Under the pieces are notes generated by a model. That model made no database searches, was not told the DNA's origin, and saw only the letters and a program-made list of their open reading frames with translations. A DNA stretch of 64,000 bases from assembly GCF_014873765.1 (NCBI RefSeq), contig NZ_JADBGG010000007.1, positions 62,001-126,000 on the forward strand, written 5' to 3'. Below are positions 41,629 to 50,307 of this stretch, in pieces. Origin of the DNA: Desulfomicrobium macestii (GTDB lineage: Bacteria > Desulfobacterota > Desulfovibrionia > Desulfovibrionales > Desulfomicrobiaceae). The translations under genes and the position numbers were made by a program. Numbering within the stretch: the stretch's first letter is position 1; every line of letters begins with the position of its first letter.

Positions 41629-42872
41629 TGAGAAGCCTGATCCTGCCCCTCCTGCTGGCCATGCTTGCCGGATGCGCAAAACCGGCGGCGGTGACTCCCC
41701 CATGGGTCTCCCCGTCGCCGGGATCCTTTCTCTCGGCCAAGGCCGAGCCCCTGAGCGACGCAGACGTCGTGAAACGGGCCCGGCCCGCCGACTTCATTCT
41801 CATGGGCGAAAGCCACACCAACCCTTGCGACCACACCGTCCAGGCACGCCTCATCGAAGCCCTGGCACAAAGCGGACATCGCTTCTCCATCGGCCTTGAG
41901 ATGCTGCCGGTCACGACGCAAACCGTTCTGGACGAATTCAACGCACGGCGCATCGCTGCCGCCGATCTGGGCGAAGCGGTGAACTGGGAAAAGATCTGGG
42001 GCTACCCCTACGCTCTCTACAAACCCATTTTTGAATTGGCCGAAGAATTCGACCTTCCCGTAATCGGCCTGAACATCCCGCGACAAACGCTGGTCACCTT
42101 CCGCGACAAAGGCAACGAGGCCTTGAGCGAGGCCGACAGAAACGCCCTGCCACGCCGGATCATCCCGGCCAGTCCGGCCCAGAAGGCAGCCCTGGAGATG
42201 CAGGTCGGACTGCATCAGAGCATGCGTACGGCCACCGCGCCCGGCTCCGATGCCACGGACACGCCGGCCAAGGATGCCAAGGCGTCCAAAGCCATGCCCG
42301 GCAAGGTCCCTTCCATGAACGCCATGGCCGAAAAATTCTACCTCGTGCAGGCCCTGTGGGATTCCATGATGGCCGAGCAAGCCCTGCTCTCCCGGGAAAG
42401 GCTGAACCGGCCCATGCTGATCCTGGCCGGGAGCGGACATGTGGAGCACGGCTGGGGCATCGAATACCGGCTGCGCACCCTTGAACCCGAAGTCGCCTGT
42501 CTCTCCGTCATGCCCGTGCGCGATGCAGAGGATTTCAAGGCCCAGGCCGACATATCGCAGCGCCCCATGCCTGCGGAGCAGGTCTATTTCTATTGCGCGG
42601 CCCAGCACAAAAGCCGCCTCGGCATGAATATCCTTTTCGAGGAAAAGGCCATGCGCGTCGAGAGCGTGGAACCCGGCTCAAAGGCCGAATCGGCAGGACT
42701 CATGGCCGGAGATGTACTGGTCGAGGCCGCAGGTCGTCCCCTGACCGAAGCCATGGATCTGCACTTCGCGGCCATGGCCGCTTCCCGTCAGAACAAGCCG
42801 CTTAAACTCACCGTCAAGCGTGCCGGGCAGACCATAAGCCTGACCATCCCCTTGGCCGCCCCTCAAGACTGA
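41628..42872 (+). CDS. ChaN-family lipoprotein with C-terminal PDZ domain
   Basis: A 414-residue predicted lipoprotein: the leader MRSLILPLLLAMLAGC has a classical lipobox with Cys16. The ChaN-type domain (about 45-300, FILMGESHTNPCDHTVQARL, LEMLPVTTQTVLDEF, AGSGHVEHGWG) belongs to heme-binding, iron-regulated lipoproteins of the EreA/ChaN group. The C-terminal part (about 335-414) has VESVEPGSKAESAGLMAGDV, a PDZ domain. I start at ATG 41628, overlapping the ligase stop; upstream in-frame codons are antisense-like. Its stop overlaps mutM. Confidence 0.82.
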   Translation: MRSLILPLLLAMLAGCAKPAAVTPPWVSPSPGSFLSAKAEPLSDADVVKRARPADFILMGESHTNPCDHTVQARLIEALAQSGHRFSIGLEMLPVTTQTVLDEFNARRIAAADLGEAVNWEKIWGYPYALYKPIFELAEEFDLPVIGLNIPRQTLVTFRDKGNEALSEADRNALPRRIIPASPAQKAALEMQVGLHQSMRTATAPGSDATDTPAKDAKASKAMPGKVPSMNAMAEKFYLVQALWDSMMAEQALLSRERLNRPMLILAGSGHVEHGWGIEYRLRTLEPEVACLSVMPVRDAEDFKAQADISQRPMPAEQVYFYCAAQHKSRLGMNILFEEKAMRVESVEPGSKAESAGLMAGDVLVEAAGRPLTEAMDLHFAAMAASRQNKPLKLTVKRAGQTISLTIPLAAPQD

Positions 42873-43684
42873 TGCCCGAACTGCCCGAAGTCGAAACCAT
42901 CGCCCGTGGCCTGCACACCCTGGTCCAGGGGCGTCGCATCCTCGAAGCGCATCTGCTCACGCCGAGCGTGTTGCGGGCAGGACACCCGGACTCCCTGCCG
43001 GGCAGGACCATCACCCATGTCTCGCGCCGGGCCAAGCTTCTCCTCGTCCATCTGGACCAGGGCGAGTGTCTGGCCTTTCACCTCAAAATGACCGGACGGG
43101 TCTGGATCGCAAGCCCGGGCCAGGAACTGCCCAGACACACACATCTGGTCTGCGACCTTGAAGGCCGGGACCGCCTGATCTTCGAGGATACGCGGCGTTT
43201 CGGATTTTTCGGAATATATAAGCCGCAAGACCTTGAAGCCTGGAGCTTTTACCGCTCCCTCGGCCCCGAACCGCTGGAGCGTTCCGCCGAGGAACTGGCG
43301 GAACGCATCGGCACGCGTCGGGCCTGCGTCAAGGGCCTGCTTCTCAATCAGACCATCCTGGCCGGAATCGGCAACATCTATGCCGACGAATCCCTTTTTG
43401 CGGCCCGCATCCATCCGGCCAGCCTCGCCTCAAACATCCCTCCGGAACGGCGTATCGTCCTTTGCAGTGAACTGCGCCGCATCCTGCTTGAGGCCATCGC
43501 GGCCGGAGGCAGCACCATCAGCGACTACCGCAACGCCTACGGCAAAAGCGGCATCTTCCAGGACAGCTTCGCGGTCTACGGCAAGAAGGGCGAGCCCTGC
43601 CCGGCCTGCAAAAAGCCCTTGCAGGCCGCAAAGATCGCCGGACGGACGTCGACGCACTGCGTTACGTGTCAGAAAAAATATTAA
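42872..43684 (+). CDS. mutM: Formamidopyrimidine-DNA glycosylase
   Basis: A 270-residue DNA repair glycosylase/lyase. The N-terminal PELPEVETIARGL carries the catalytic Pro2 and Glu3; the H2TH domain follows (LLLNQTILAGIGNIYADESL), and the C-terminal zinc finger has CPAC and CVTC. It removes 8-oxoguanine. Its start lies within the TGATG junction with the ChaN lipoprotein gene. Confidence 0.96.
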   Translation: MPELPEVETIARGLHTLVQGRRILEAHLLTPSVLRAGHPDSLPGRTITHVSRRAKLLLVHLDQGECLAFHLKMTGRVWIASPGQELPRHTHLVCDLEGRDRLIFEDTRRFGFFGIYKPQDLEAWSFYRSLGPEPLERSAEELAERIGTRRACVKGLLLNQTILAGIGNIYADESLFAARIHPASLASNIPPERRIVLCSELRRILLEAIAAGGSTISDYRNAYGKSGIFQDSFAVYGKKGEPCPACKKPLQAAKIAGRTSTHCVTCQKKY

Positions 43685-43811
43685 AAGTGATTTTTTTGGA
43701 TCGCAAAGAACGGCAGGGGCAAGAGCCTCAATGTGATGAGAAGTGCTTGAAAGACCCTTCCCAGAGCTGTCAACGCCATGCGGAATGTCTGGTCGGGAAT
43801 CACTTTCCCTG

Positions 43812-43845
43812 AAAAAAAGCCGGGGCGGCGTAACGCGGCCCCGGC
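43812..43845 (-). terminator. Terminator of the minCDE operon
   Basis: On the minus strand, after the minE stop, arms GCCGGGGC and GCCCCGGC (43819-43845) surround a loop and are followed by TTTTTTT. The remaining gap to mutM (43685-43811) holds no gene. Confidence 0.88.
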
Positions 43846-43863
43846 GCTTGGCAATTTTTCAAA

Positions 43864-44118
43864 TCAGCGCTTGTTGTCAGGGAGGGTCACGTTGAATTCC
43901 AGGACCTCGCAATCGCCGTCCCTGTTCACGTCCACCCGGATGTCATCAAGTTCCACATGCACATATTTCTGCACCACCTGCATGAGCTCCTGACGCAGAC
44001 GGGGCAGAAATTCGTACCCGCCGTTTTGGGCCCGCTCGTGGGCCACGATGATCTGCAGCCGGTTCTTGGCCACCTCAGCCGTGTTTTTCTTGGTGCGGAA
44101 ATAACTGAAGATACCCAT
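43864..44118 (-). CDS. minE: Cell division topological specificity factor MinE
   Basis: An 84-residue protein. It starts MGIFSYFRTKKNTAEVAKNR, the membrane-binding and anti-MinCD helix, followed by the segment LQIIVAHERA and the beta-rich dimerisation part ending VTLPD. It stimulates MinD ATPase to drive pole-to-pole oscillation. Start ATG 44118; the in-frame ATG at 44130 would overlap minD. Last gene of minC-minD-minE. Confidence 0.93.
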   Translation of the reverse strand: MGIFSYFRTKKNTAEVAKNRLQIIVAHERAQNGGYEFLPRLRQELMQVVQKYVHVELDDIRVDVNRDGDCEVLEFNVTLPDNKR

Positions 44119-44119
44119 G

Positions 44120-44926
44120 TCAGCCTCCAAAAATCCGGGCGAAAAAACCCTTCTTGCGCGAAGTCAGGAAACGATGCGGCAGATCCTCGCCCATCAATCG
44201 GGACACCGCGTCCTCGTAGGCCTGTCCCGCGTCGCTTCCGTCGTCGAGAATGACCGGCTCGCCGGAATTGGAGGCGGCCAGCACGGACTTGGATTCCGGG
44301 ATCACCCCCAGCAGCGGGATGGCAAGGATCTCCTCCACGTCGGCCACGCTGAGCATCTCGCCCCGCTCGACCCGCTCGGGATCGTAGCGTGTAAGAAGCA
44401 GATGTTCCCGTATATTCCCGCCATTCTTGGCCTTTCTGGTCTTGCTCTGCAAAAGGCCCAGCACCCGGTCGGAATCGCGCACCGAGGACACCTCCGGATT
44501 GGTCACGACCACGGCCTCGTCGGCGAAATGCATGGCCATGAGCGCCCCGTGCTCTATGCCCGCCGGCGAATCGCAGATGACGAAGTCGAAACGGGCCGAA
44601 AGCTCGTCCAGCACCTTCTCCACACCGTCCATGCGCAGGGCGTCCTTGTCCTTGGTCTGGGACGCGGGAAGTATGAAAAGATTTTCGACCCGCTTGTCGC
44701 GGATCATGGCCTGATGCAAGGTTGCATCACCCTGGATGACGTTGACGAAATCATAGACCACCCGGCGCTCGCAGCCCATGATCAGATCAAGGTTGCGCAG
44801 GCCTACGTCGAAATCAAGCACCGCGACCTGCATGCCTCGACGGGCCAGGCCCGTGGCCAGGGAAGCGCTGGAAGTGGTCTTGCCGACCCCGCCCTTGCCC
44901 GAAGTAACAACAATAATTTTACCCAC
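44120..44926 (-). CDS. minD: Septum site-determining ATPase MinD
   Basis: A 268-residue deviant Walker ATPase. GKIIVVTSGKGGVGKTT has the deviant P-loop with signature Lys (residues 2-18), VLDFDVGLRNLDLIMGCE is switch II-like, and the C-terminal amphipathic helix (LTSRKKGFFARIFGG) targets the membrane. The start is GTG 44926 with AGGAGG five bases upstream. It recruits MinC and MinE. Confidence 0.96.
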   Translation of the reverse strand: MGKIIVVTSGKGGVGKTTSSASLATGLARRGMQVAVLDFDVGLRNLDLIMGCERRVVYDFVNVIQGDATLHQAMIRDKRVENLFILPASQTKDKDALRMDGVEKVLDELSARFDFVICDSPAGIEHGALMAMHFADEAVVVTNPEVSSVRDSDRVLGLLQSKTRKAKNGGNIREHLLLTRYDPERVERGEMLSVADVEEILAIPLLGVIPESKSVLAASNSGEPVILDDGSDAGQAYEDAVSRLMGEDLPHRFLTSRKKGFFARIFGG

Positions 44927-44943
44927 AGTCCCTCCTGGTCCTG

Positions 44944-45627
44944 TCAAAGAGATTCAATCAAAAGCTGACGCCCGCTCAGACGGATCTGAGCCGAAGCGCC
45001 ATGCAGGTTTTCGGGCAAATCCTCGCTGACCCGGTACAGCCCGGCGACAGAGATCAGTTCCGCCCGCAGTTCCTTGCAAAAGATCCGCGCCCCTTCGAAA
45101 CCCATGACCCCGGCCAGGGCCCGGCCGCGCAGCGGCGCGTAGATATGGATATTGCCGTCGGCGATGACCTCGGAGCCCTGTCCCACGGGAGCCAGCACCA
45201 CAAGATCGCGGCCCTTGGCATAGATCTGCTGGCCGGAACGCACGGGCTTGTCCACGACCATGGCCGCCGCATCTCCAAAAGGAGCACTCGCCCCGCCATT
45301 GGCCGCCCGTCCCGGAGCAGGCTTGCTCTCCGGAAAAACGCCCAGATGAAGATTGGGTGCCAGCCGCTCATGATACTCGTTCCCGCCCTGGATGCCCACG
45401 GGCATCATGCCCTGATCCCGCAGCAACCTCACCAGGCCGTTCAGGTCAAGCCCGTTGCGCATCTCGCCCAAAGCGGAAAGGTCCACTATGACTGCCATGT
45501 TGCGGAAAAATTCGGGAGTCTGCCCCAGACGTTCTTCAACATCAGCGCCCAGATCGGCCAAATCGACCGTCAAGGGCCTGAAAAGTGTGCAAGGCGCGAC
45601 TTTTCCCTTTATTTCAAAGGACGACAC
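44944..45627 (-). CDS. minC: Septum site-determining protein MinC
   Basis: A 227-residue FtsZ inhibitor. The N-terminal domain (1-90, with FFRNMAVIVDLSAL) contacts FtsZ; the C-terminal beta helix (from about 125, RSGQQIYAKGRDLVVLAPVG, GNIHIYAPLRGRALAG) binds MinD. A short linker of about 25 residues joins them. It starts with GTG 45627, with AAGGAC upstream. First gene of the operon. Confidence 0.94.
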   Translation of the reverse strand: MSSFEIKGKVAPCTLFRPLTVDLADLGADVEERLGQTPEFFRNMAVIVDLSALGEMRNGLDLNGLVRLLRDQGMMPVGIQGGNEYHERLAPNLHLGVFPESKPAPGRAANGGASAPFGDAAAMVVDKPVRSGQQIYAKGRDLVVLAPVGQGSEVIADGNIHIYAPLRGRALAGVMGFEGARIFCKELRAELISVAGLYRVSEDLPENLHGASAQIRLSGRQLLIESL

Positions 45628-45827
45628 ATCAATGTCCTTAAGGAGTTAAGCGTTAAGATCCGGGGAATGCCCCGAGGATGAACGGCGGCTTTACCTTGGC
45701 CTGATGCCGAACACAAGCCTACCCAGCCCCCCTTCTTGGATCCACCCCTTCTCGGAACCGCCCCTTGACGGGCCCCCCGGTCTTGCACATGAAAATGCAT
45801 CACGTCACATCAAATCCGAGGTGCTTC

Positions 45828-46280
45828 ATGGATATTCGGCACGTCATCGAGCAGGAAATTCCCTACGACCGCTTTCTGGGCCTTCTGGTGGAGGAAATCC
45901 GGCCCGGCTATGCCCGGCTGCGCATGCCCTACCGCCCGGAATTCATCGGCGACCCAAGGCGCCCGGCGCTGCACGGCGGTCTCATCTCCATGCTCGTGGA
46001 CACCTGCGGCGGCTCGGCGGTGTGGGCGGCCTGCTCGGTGCGCGACCGGGTTTCGACCATCGACATGCGCGTGGACTACCTGCGCCCGGCCGACCCGGCG
46101 GATCTCATCGCCATCGGCGAGGTCAAGCTGCTGGGCAACAGGGTCGGCAACGCCACCGTGCAGATTTTCTCCGCCAATAATCTTGATGTAGTCATTGCCG
46201 AAGGGCGGGCCGTGTATAATATTCGAAAGGCAGGGGCAAAGGCTCCGGACAACATGTGCATCCCGATCAGCAATCCATGA
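45828..46280 (+). CDS. PaaI-type hotdog thioesterase
   Basis: A 150-residue hotdog protein with the PaaI_thioesterase pattern: RRPALHGGLISMLVDTCGGSA carries the HGG motif (residues 46-48) and a downstream Asp. It probably hydrolyses small or aromatic acyl-CoA; substrate unknown. I start at ATG 45828 with GAGG upstream; the 200-base gap before it, divergent from minC, holds no other gene. Confidence 0.85.
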   Translation: MDIRHVIEQEIPYDRFLGLLVEEIRPGYARLRMPYRPEFIGDPRRPALHGGLISMLVDTCGGSAVWAACSVRDRVSTIDMRVDYLRPADPADLIAIGEVKLLGNRVGNATVQIFSANNLDVVIAEGRAVYNIRKAGAKAPDNMCIPISNP

Positions 46281-46300
46281 CAGCCCGCGAGGAGGCATCC

Positions 46301-46939
46301 ATGAAAGAATCAAGACTGGTTTTCGTTTTGACAGCGCTTGTCTTCCTATGCATAACGCCCGCCCTGGCGGGAACCATTGTCGAAGAATGGAACACGGTAA
46401 CGCCTCCCACGCCCGTTGAACTCAAGGCTGCGACGGTCAGCCCGGCGAATACGGCTTTTCTTGTACTCGATATCGAAGAACGAACCTGCAACACGCAGGC
46501 GCGGCCGCGCTGCGTGGAGTCCGCGCCCCGCATCGGGGCCTTCCTGGCCAGGGTCAGGGCGGCGGGAATGCCTGTGGTACACAGTCTGACCAGCAAAGGC
46601 ACGCCTGAAACCATTCTTCCCGAGGCCAGGCCCCTGCCCGGAGAGCCCATTGTCCAGTCATCGGTGGACAAGTTCTTCAACACCGAGCTGGAGGCGATCC
46701 TGAAAAAGCTGGGCGTCAGCAACGTCATCATCACCGGCACCACCGCCGAAGGAGCGGTCCTGCACACCGCCACCGGAGCCGCCATGCGCGGCTTGAACGT
46801 CATAGTACCCGTGGACGGGATGTCGGCAGGAACCCTCTATGCAGAGCAGTACACGGCCTGGCATCTGCTGAACGCTCCCGGCACGCGCGCCCGGGCCAGT
46901 CTGACCAGGCTGGACATGATCGACATCACCTCGAAGTAA
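46301..46939 (+). CDS. Exported isochorismatase-fold protein lacking the catalytic Cys
   Basis: A 212-residue protein with a signal peptide ending TPALA-GT and an isochorismatase fold. The catalytic Asp lies in AFLVLDIEERTC and the Lys in VDKFFNTELEAILKKLG, but the nucleophile position reads GTTAEGAVLHTATGAA where Cys hydrolases have xxCV, so Cys is replaced by Ala. It is therefore not a conventional cysteine hydrolase. GAGGAGG precedes ATG 46301. Its start overlaps nothing; it begins 20 bases after the thioesterase stop. Confidence 0.78.
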   Translation: MKESRLVFVLTALVFLCITPALAGTIVEEWNTVTPPTPVELKAATVSPANTAFLVLDIEERTCNTQARPRCVESAPRIGAFLARVRAAGMPVVHSLTSKGTPETILPEARPLPGEPIVQSSVDKFFNTELEAILKKLGVSNVIITGTTAEGAVLHTATGAAMRGLNVIVPVDGMSAGTLYAEQYTAWHLLNAPGTRARASLTRLDMIDITSK

Positions 46940-46973
46940 TCGGCCGGAAACTTCCTCGGCCAGGAATGAACAT

Positions 46974-48389
46974 ATGCACCTCATGAACCCCGAACATATC
47001 CAGCTGCTCGACGCCCTGAGTCAGGGAGCGGTCATCCTCCGAGACGGCAGGATTTCCCATGCCAACCTCTGCTTTGCCGCGATCTGCAACGCCGGGCGCG
47101 AGACCCTGCTCGACAGGTCCTTTTGCGACTTCGTCATCCCCAAGCATCACGACCGGGTCGAGAAATACCTGAGCCGCATTCCGGACGAGCCGAGCTGCTC
47201 CCAAAAGCCGATCGAGTTCACCCTGCTGGATGCAAACGGAGCGGAATCGTTCGTCGAAATGCAGGCCAGAAAGATCAGCTACCAGGGCAGGCCGGCGATG
47301 CTCTGCTCCCTGACCGACATCACCCAGAAGACCAAGACCAGCCAGAAACTCAAGCGCATTCTCGATTCCATCCCCGAAGTGATCATGGCCTTCGACCGCG
47401 AGCACTCGCGCATAGAGTCGGCCAACAGCGCCACGGAAGGACTCTACGGACTTCCTGCCGACCAGTTTGTCGGGAACATCTTTCACCCCATAGACCTGGT
47501 TTTCCCCGAGGACGCCGCGAAGGTTCAAGCCTTCTATGCGGGCCTGATAGAAAAGGAGATCGACCGCATCGAATATCGCATCGTGCACGCCAACGGCGAC
47601 ATCCGCTGGGTTCGCGACGAGGGAGAGGTGATCTACAAGGAGCAGGGCCTGGGCAGGATCCAGCAGATCTACCATTTCATCAAGGACATCACGGACCGCA
47701 AGAACGACGAGGAAAAACTGCGCGTCAACGAACAGAAATACCGGCGCATCTTCCAGTACTCCACCGACCCGATCTTCGTGGCCATGCCGGACGGAAGCTT
47801 CGTGGACATAAATCAGGCCGCCATCTCGCTTTTTGGGTACGAAAGCCGCGAGCACGCGCTGAAGGGCAACGTCATCGACCACTTCACGGACGAAGACGAA
47901 CGAAAGGCCATCATGTCCACGATCATCCAGGACGGCAGCATCACCGACCACCCGACCAGGCTAAAAACCCTGACCGGGGAAACCGTGGAAGTCGTGGTCA
48001 CGGGGGGCTGCAGAAAAAACCGCAACTCGGGCCTGCTGGAAAGCTACCAGATCATCCTGCACGACATGCGCGCGGTCATCGAACGCACGGAACTGGAAAC
48101 CTACCGCCGGACCATGGGCGGCCTCTCGGACCGGCTGAACAACATCGTGCAGGCCCAGGCCATGCAGTACGGACTGATGTCGGATTACATCGAAGCCCTG
48201 AAATCCATCGAGGATGGCCCGCGCAAGGAGCAGCTCCTTGCACGCCTGCTGGGCAAGGTGAGCGATTCGAAGCGATCCCTGGAGGACCTGCGCGTGCTCG
48301 GCGAGAAAATCCGCAAGATCTACCATGCACCGGAACCGCCCGTACCGGTTCCAGACGGAACAGGCGGCATTCTGTTCGACCTGAAGTAA
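46974..48389 (+). CDS. Triple-PAS signalling protein with degenerate kinase-like helix
   Basis: A 471-residue soluble protein. Three PAS domains run about 8-120, 130-250 (PAC-type end YHFIKDITDRK) and 258-375. The C-terminus has a histidine-kinase-like dimerisation helix, TMGGLSDRLNNIVQAQAMQ, similar to GGIAHDFNNIL-type H-boxes but with Ser in place of the phospho-His. No ATPase domain follows, so it is not an autonomous kinase. It could sense a ligand or redox cue and signal through protein contact. No partner regulator is adjacent. Confidence 0.75.
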   Translation: MHLMNPEHIQLLDALSQGAVILRDGRISHANLCFAAICNAGRETLLDRSFCDFVIPKHHDRVEKYLSRIPDEPSCSQKPIEFTLLDANGAESFVEMQARKISYQGRPAMLCSLTDITQKTKTSQKLKRILDSIPEVIMAFDREHSRIESANSATEGLYGLPADQFVGNIFHPIDLVFPEDAAKVQAFYAGLIEKEIDRIEYRIVHANGDIRWVRDEGEVIYKEQGLGRIQQIYHFIKDITDRKNDEEKLRVNEQKYRRIFQYSTDPIFVAMPDGSFVDINQAAISLFGYESREHALKGNVIDHFTDEDERKAIMSTIIQDGSITDHPTRLKTLTGETVEVVVTGGCRKNRNSGLLESYQIILHDMRAVIERTELETYRRTMGGLSDRLNNIVQAQAMQYGLMSDYIEALKSIEDGPRKEQLLARLLGKVSDSKRSLEDLRVLGEKIRKIYHAPEPPVPVPDGTGGILFDLK

Positions 48390-48464
48390 GGGCCGGCCCT
48401 GTCAGGCCGAATCACCAGGTGGCAAGACCCTGTCGCCAGAGCCTTTAACAAACGGGAGCTCCAC

Positions 48465-49532
48465 ATGACACCAGAGATCTTCGCACCCTTCGCACTCGGC
48501 ACGTACACATTGAAGAACCGACTTGGCGTGGCACCCATGACCCGCATGTCCGCAGGCCGGGAAGCCATTCCTCGTCAGGATGTACTGGATTTTCTGGTGC
48601 GCCGTGCCCAAAACGGCGCGGGACTGATCTTCACCGAGGCCATCGTCACGGACTACGAGAGCGCCCAGGGCTATCCCGGCCAAGCCAGAATCCTGACCCA
48701 GCCCCAGATCGAAGCCTGGAAACCCGTCACCGAGGCGATTCGTGCGCACGGGGCCGTGTCCATCATGCAGATGTTCCACTGCGGACGAATGGCCTGGCCG
48801 GAGATCAACCCTGCCGGCCGTTCCATCGCGCCCAGCCCCGTCACGCCCAGGCAGCTCAATCCACTCACTGGCCAGCCCTACCCCGTGCCCGACGCCATGA
48901 GTCATTTTGACATCGCGCATGTCGTCAACGGATTCGTGGAGACAGCCAAGGGAGCCGTGGCCGCCGGGTTTGACGGAGTGGAGATCCATGGTGCCCACGG
49001 CTACCTGATCAGCCAGTTCCTCTCCAGCTATTCGAACCACCGCACTGACGAATACGGAGGCACCCTGGCCAACCGCTTCCGCCTGGCCCGGATGATCATC
49101 CGTGCAGTGCGCGAAGTCCTGCCCAAAGACACGCTGCTCACATTTCGCGTCTCCAACTGGGGCATTGCCGACATGGACGTATCCTTGTGCAAGGGTGCCC
49201 GTGAGTGGGAAGAGCTCATCGACCTCATCGATTCCGAACCCATCGACGCCCTGTCCCTCTCGACCTACGACTTCAAGGCCCGCGCTTTTGACACGGAGCA
49301 AACCATGTCCGGCCTGACACGCTCCCGGACCACCAAGCCGCTCATGATCTGCGGCAAGATTCATGACCGCAGGACAGCGCAGCAGGCACTCACCGAGGCG
49401 GACATTGTCCTGTCCGGCAAGTCCATCCTGCTCAACCCGGACTTCGTGGAGGATGTCCGCCAGGGCAAGGAATTGCCCCTTTATTCCTCCGAAGCGGCAA
49501 ACGTGGCCTACACCACCGACCCCCTGCCCTGA
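48465..49532 (+). CDS. NADH:flavin oxidoreductase, Old Yellow Enzyme family
   Basis: A 355-residue TIM-barrel flavoprotein. FAPFALGTYTLKNRLGVAPMTR is the FMN-binding start, IMQMFHCGR and EIHGAHGYLISQFLSSYSNH carry the His and Asn/His substrate-binding residues, and DEYGGTLANRFR completes the motif. It has no C-terminal 4Fe-4S half, so it is a short OYE rather than a 2,4-dienoyl-CoA reductase. GGGAG precedes the ATG. Physiological substrate unknown. Confidence 0.88.
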   Translation: MTPEIFAPFALGTYTLKNRLGVAPMTRMSAGREAIPRQDVLDFLVRRAQNGAGLIFTEAIVTDYESAQGYPGQARILTQPQIEAWKPVTEAIRAHGAVSIMQMFHCGRMAWPEINPAGRSIAPSPVTPRQLNPLTGQPYPVPDAMSHFDIAHVVNGFVETAKGAVAAGFDGVEIHGAHGYLISQFLSSYSNHRTDEYGGTLANRFRLARMIIRAVREVLPKDTLLTFRVSNWGIADMDVSLCKGAREWEELIDLIDSEPIDALSLSTYDFKARAFDTEQTMSGLTRSRTTKPLMICGKIHDRRTAQQALTEADIVLSGKSILLNPDFVEDVRQGKELPLYSSEAANVAYTTDPLP

Positions 49533-49546
49533 ATTCCCACGCAAAC

Positions 49547-49585
49547 AAGCCCTGGGCCGGCGGAACTCGCGCCGAACCAGGGCTT
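49547..49585. terminator. Hairpin between convergent OYE and TrpF-like genes
   Basis: The arms AAGCCCTGG (49547-49555) and CCAGGGCTT (49577-49585) enclose an inner GGCGGAACTCGCGCC hairpin. No strong T-run follows on either strand, so termination strength is uncertain. Confidence 0.55.
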
Positions 49586-49612
49586 GAATTTGCAATACCC
49601 GACAAAATACGA

Positions 49613-50290
49613 TCAGGACCCGGCAGCCTCGGCAAATCCGGCGCGGGCTTCGCGCACGAAAGCCCGGACCAGCACCGGGTCCTTGGTGCCGTCCGGAGCT
49701 TCAACGCCCGTGTGCACATCGACCGCGGCCGGACGCACCGTCCTTATGGCCTGGCGCACATTGGCCGGGTTCAGGCCTCCGGCCAGAATGACCGGACGAG
49801 GACTGTGCCGGACCAGATCCGCACTGACGCCCCAGTCGTGGACAAGGCCCGTCGCTCCGCTGGCTCCCGTCGAGGGGTCGAACGTATCGGTGATGAAGGC
49901 TTCGCAAACCGGCGAGTAAACCTGCGCGAAGCGCGCGGGCCCCAAGGATTCCCGACCCACGACATAGCTCTTGAAGATGCGCAGGGGCAGACGGCTCCTG
50001 ATCCGGGCCAGGGTGTCCGCGGAAACGTCGGCATGAAGCTGTACCGTGTTCACGTTCAAAAAACGGCAGAACTCCACCAGTCGATCCGGGTCCTGCTCAT
50101 AGGTGATGAGCACGCAGAACGACGGCCCAAGCTCCGCGATGATGGCGCGCGCTTCGTCCTCCGAGGTGTCCGTCGCATGCACCGGCAGGCGCAGGGGAAA
50201 ACCGAGCAGGTCCGCGCCGCAATCCAACAGCATGCGCCCTTCGGCCAGGCTACCGATCCCCGCCACCTGCACCAAACCTTCAATGGTCAT
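49613..50290 (-). CDS. Phosphoribosylanthranilate isomerase-like (TrpF fold) without the catalytic Cys
   Basis: A 225-residue TIM barrel of the TrpF type. The barrel motifs VQLHADVS, TGLVHDWGVS, VILAGGLNPANV and AVDVHTGVE match TrpF. The usual KICG near the N-terminus, with the general-base Cys, reads VQVAGIGS, so the Cys is Ala here. The general-acid Asp region (ITDTFDPS) is kept. It is not near trp genes; an 88-residue unknown gene precedes it. I start at ATG 50290. The role may differ from tryptophan synthesis. Confidence 0.72.
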   Translation of the reverse strand: MTIEGLVQVAGIGSLAEGRMLLDCGADLLGFPLRLPVHATDTSEDEARAIIAELGPSFCVLITYEQDPDRLVEFCRFLNVNTVQLHADVSADTLARIRSRLPLRIFKSYVVGRESLGPARFAQVYSPVCEAFITDTFDPSTGASGATGLVHDWGVSADLVRHSPRPVILAGGLNPANVRQAIRTVRPAAVDVHTGVEAPDGTKDPVLVRAFVREARAGFAEAAGS

Positions 50291-50307
50291 GCAGCCCCCG
50301 GCCCGCG

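Noticed and set aside
43684-43806. Inverted repeat AAAGTGATT ... AATCACTTT flanking the mutM-minE gap
   Set aside because: Arms are nine bases and over 100 bases apart, with no T-run or mobile element; likely chance.
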